Below, one piece after another: positions 13,529-14,494 of a stretch of 14,494 bases of DNA (position 1 is its first letter; every line of letters starts with the position of its first letter). Both the position numbers and the translations under genes were made by a program. The DNA is from JARROD01 sp037384225 (GTDB taxonomy: Bacteria; Pseudomonadota; Gammaproteobacteria; Pseudomonadales; Cellvibrionaceae). The notes beneath the pieces are model-generated. The model made no database searches and was not told the origin of the DNA. It saw nothing but the letters and a program-made list of their open reading frames with translations. The stretch covers positions 1-14,494 of the forward strand of contig JARROD010000057.1 in assembly GCA_037384225.1 (NCBI GenBank), in the 5' to 3' direction.

Positions 13529-14138
13529 TTCATCACCCCTGGTGCTGGCAAGTGGCAATGCGGGAAAACTCAAGGAGTTTCAGCATTTACTCGCAAACCA
13601 GGGGTACACCGTGGTACCACAATCACAGTTCAAGGTTACGGAAGTGGCAGAAACCGGCCTCAGCTTTGTCGAAAACGCCATTTTGAAAGCCCGCCACGCC
13701 TGCGCTCACACCGGACTGGCAGCCATTGCGGACGACTCCGGCCTGGAGGTGGATGCCCTACAGGGTGAGCCAGGTATTTATTCGGCTCGCTTTGCCGGTA
13801 ATAAATCCGGCGATGAAGCCAATAATCAACATTTGCTGGAGCGCTTAAAAGCCGTTCCCAAACACCGCCGCAGCGCGCGTTATCATTGCTTACTGGTCTT
13901 TATGCGCCACGCCAGGGACCCCACACCGATCATTTGCCAGGGCACCTGGGAGGGACGCATATTGTTTGAACCCTGTGGTCAAAACGGCTTTGGCTATGAC
14001 CCCCTGTTTTTTGTGGTGGAAAAAGGCTGTACGGCGGCGCAGCTGGAGCGCGATGAGAAAAACCGTATCAGCCACCGGGGCCGGGCGATGGCGAAATTAC
14101 TCCACGCATTGCCAACCTATCCCTTAATGAGTAGCTGA
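13515..14138 (+). CDS. rdgB: XTP/dITP diphosphatase (RdgB/HAM1 family)
   Basis: RdgB hydrolyses non-canonical purine triphosphates (dITP, XTP, ITP) to monophosphate and pyrophosphate, keeping deaminated bases out of DNA and RNA. The 207 residues (E. coli has 197) contain the substrate-binding LASGNAGKLKEF (11-22), ETGLSFVENAILKARHA (46-62), the metal/catalytic ADDSGLEVDAL with Asp73-Asp74, GEPGIYSARFAG (84-95), GFGYDPLF (158-165) and SHRGRAM (186-192). The ATG lies inside the end of the DUF4426 gene with no separate ribosome binding site, pointing to translational coupling. hemW starts 25 bp further on, which is the E. coli and Pseudomonas order. Confidence 0.97.
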   Translation: MSTTNSSPLVLASGNAGKLKEFQHLLANQGYTVVPQSQFKVTEVAETGLSFVENAILKARHACAHTGLAAIADDSGLEVDALQGEPGIYSARFAGNKSGDEANNQHLLERLKAVPKHRRSARYHCLLVFMRHARDPTPIICQGTWEGRILFEPCGQNGFGYDPLFFVVEKGCTAAQLERDEKNRISHRGRAMAKLLHALPTYPLMSS

Positions 14139-14163
14139 ATAGCTCCGGTGTGTTAACGACAAA

Positions 14164-14494
14164 ATGAATGAGAAGTCAAATATTGGGGATTTCCCGCCAT
14201 TATCCCTTTACGTACATATTCCCTGGTGTGTCCGCAAGTGCCCCTATTGTGATTTCAATTCCCACACTGCCGTCGATATTCCGGAGGCGGAATATATGCG
14301 GGCACTGTTGCAGGATCTCAGCAACGAAAGCCACTGCGCGGGCGGCAGAAAACTGCAATCGATATTTTTCGGCGGCGGTACACCCAGCCTGTTTTCGGCC
14401 GCCGCTATCGAAACCCTTATCAACGCTGCAGAAACCACCTTCGGTTTTACGGACGACATTGAAATCACCCTGGAAGCCAACCCAGGTACGGCGG
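14164..14494 (+). CDS. hemW: HemW, radical SAM heme chaperone (5' part, cut by window edge)
   Basis: HemW is a radical SAM protein related to coproporphyrinogen III dehydrogenase (HemN). It now appears to be a heme-binding chaperone that delivers heme to respiratory enzymes. The 110 visible residues include the [4Fe-4S] motif HIPWCVRKCPYCDFNSH, with Cys22, Cys26 and Cys29 spaced CX3CX2C, and the SAM-binding IFFGGGTPSLF (67-77) and ITLEANPG (101-108). In HemN the cluster motif is followed by a fourth Cys (CX3CX2CXC). Here that position is Phe31, which marks HemW. The start ATG follows rdgB closely, with no clear ribosome binding site. The remaining two-thirds or so of the protein lies outside the window. 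Confidence 0.94.
   Translation, partial: MNEKSNIGDFPPLSLYVHIPWCVRKCPYCDFNSHTAVDIPEAEYMRALLQDLSNESHCAGGRKLQSIFFGGGTPSLFSAAAIETLINAAETTFGFTDDIEITLEANPGTA

Noticed and set aside
13124..13573. 149-codon antisense frame over the DUF4426 gene and rdgB start
   Set aside because: The plus strand here has a signal peptide, a strong ribosome binding site and conserved coding sequence; the antisense frame has none.

Overview
The window looks like a core-genome segment from a marine-type gammaproteobacterium of the Pseudomonadales/Cellvibrionales kind (an inference from gene order and protein similarity to pseudomonad and E. coli families; base composition appears close to 50% GC). I see no tRNA, rRNA, CRISPR array, insertion sequence or phage gene. 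Almost all of it is housekeeping. The least explained gene is a dynamin-like GTPase inserted between yggU and metX.

Layout, left to right. (1) 1-371, minus strand: the 5' part of pilG, a type IV pilus (Pil-Chp) response regulator. (2) 372-727: a 356-bp divergent intergenic region with a plausible promoter and a perfect hairpin. (3) 728-3953, plus strand: gshB (glutathione synthetase), a TonB3-like tonB, algH/yqgE and ruvX/yqgF. (4) 3950-6126, minus strand: pilT and pilU, the type IV pilus retraction ATPases, coupled by a TAATG junction; pilU converges on and overlaps ruvX by 4 bp. (5) 6127-6327: a divergent promoter region. (6) 6328-8935, plus strand: yggS (PLP homeostasis), proC (proline synthesis), yggT (membrane protein) and yggU (DUF167). 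(7) 9079-11109: the dynamin-like GTPase, with its own promoter-like sequence. (8) 11200 to the end: metX-metW (methionine synthesis; MetX looks succinyl-CoA specific), a secreted DUF4426 protein, rdgB (nucleotide-pool sanitation) and the start of hemW.

Compared with the P. aeruginosa order that I recall (pilG-gshB-tonB3-algH-ruvX-pyrR-pyrB-pyrC-...-pilU-pilT-yggS-proC-yggT-...-metX-metW-DUF4426-rdgB-hemW), the pyrimidine block between ruvX and pilU is absent and a large GTPase gene is present before metX. Three pilus-related elements (pilG, a TonB3-like protein and pilTU) lie within 6 kb, which fits a shared role in twitching motility. The metabolic genes supply glutathione, proline and methionine.

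GTG start codons are common here (ruvX, proC, yggU, the GTPase, metX). Several junctions overlap or are tight (pilT/pilU, metX/metW, DUF4426/rdgB, proC/yggT), indicating co-transcription. All promoter and hairpin calls come from reading the sequence by eye and are tentative.
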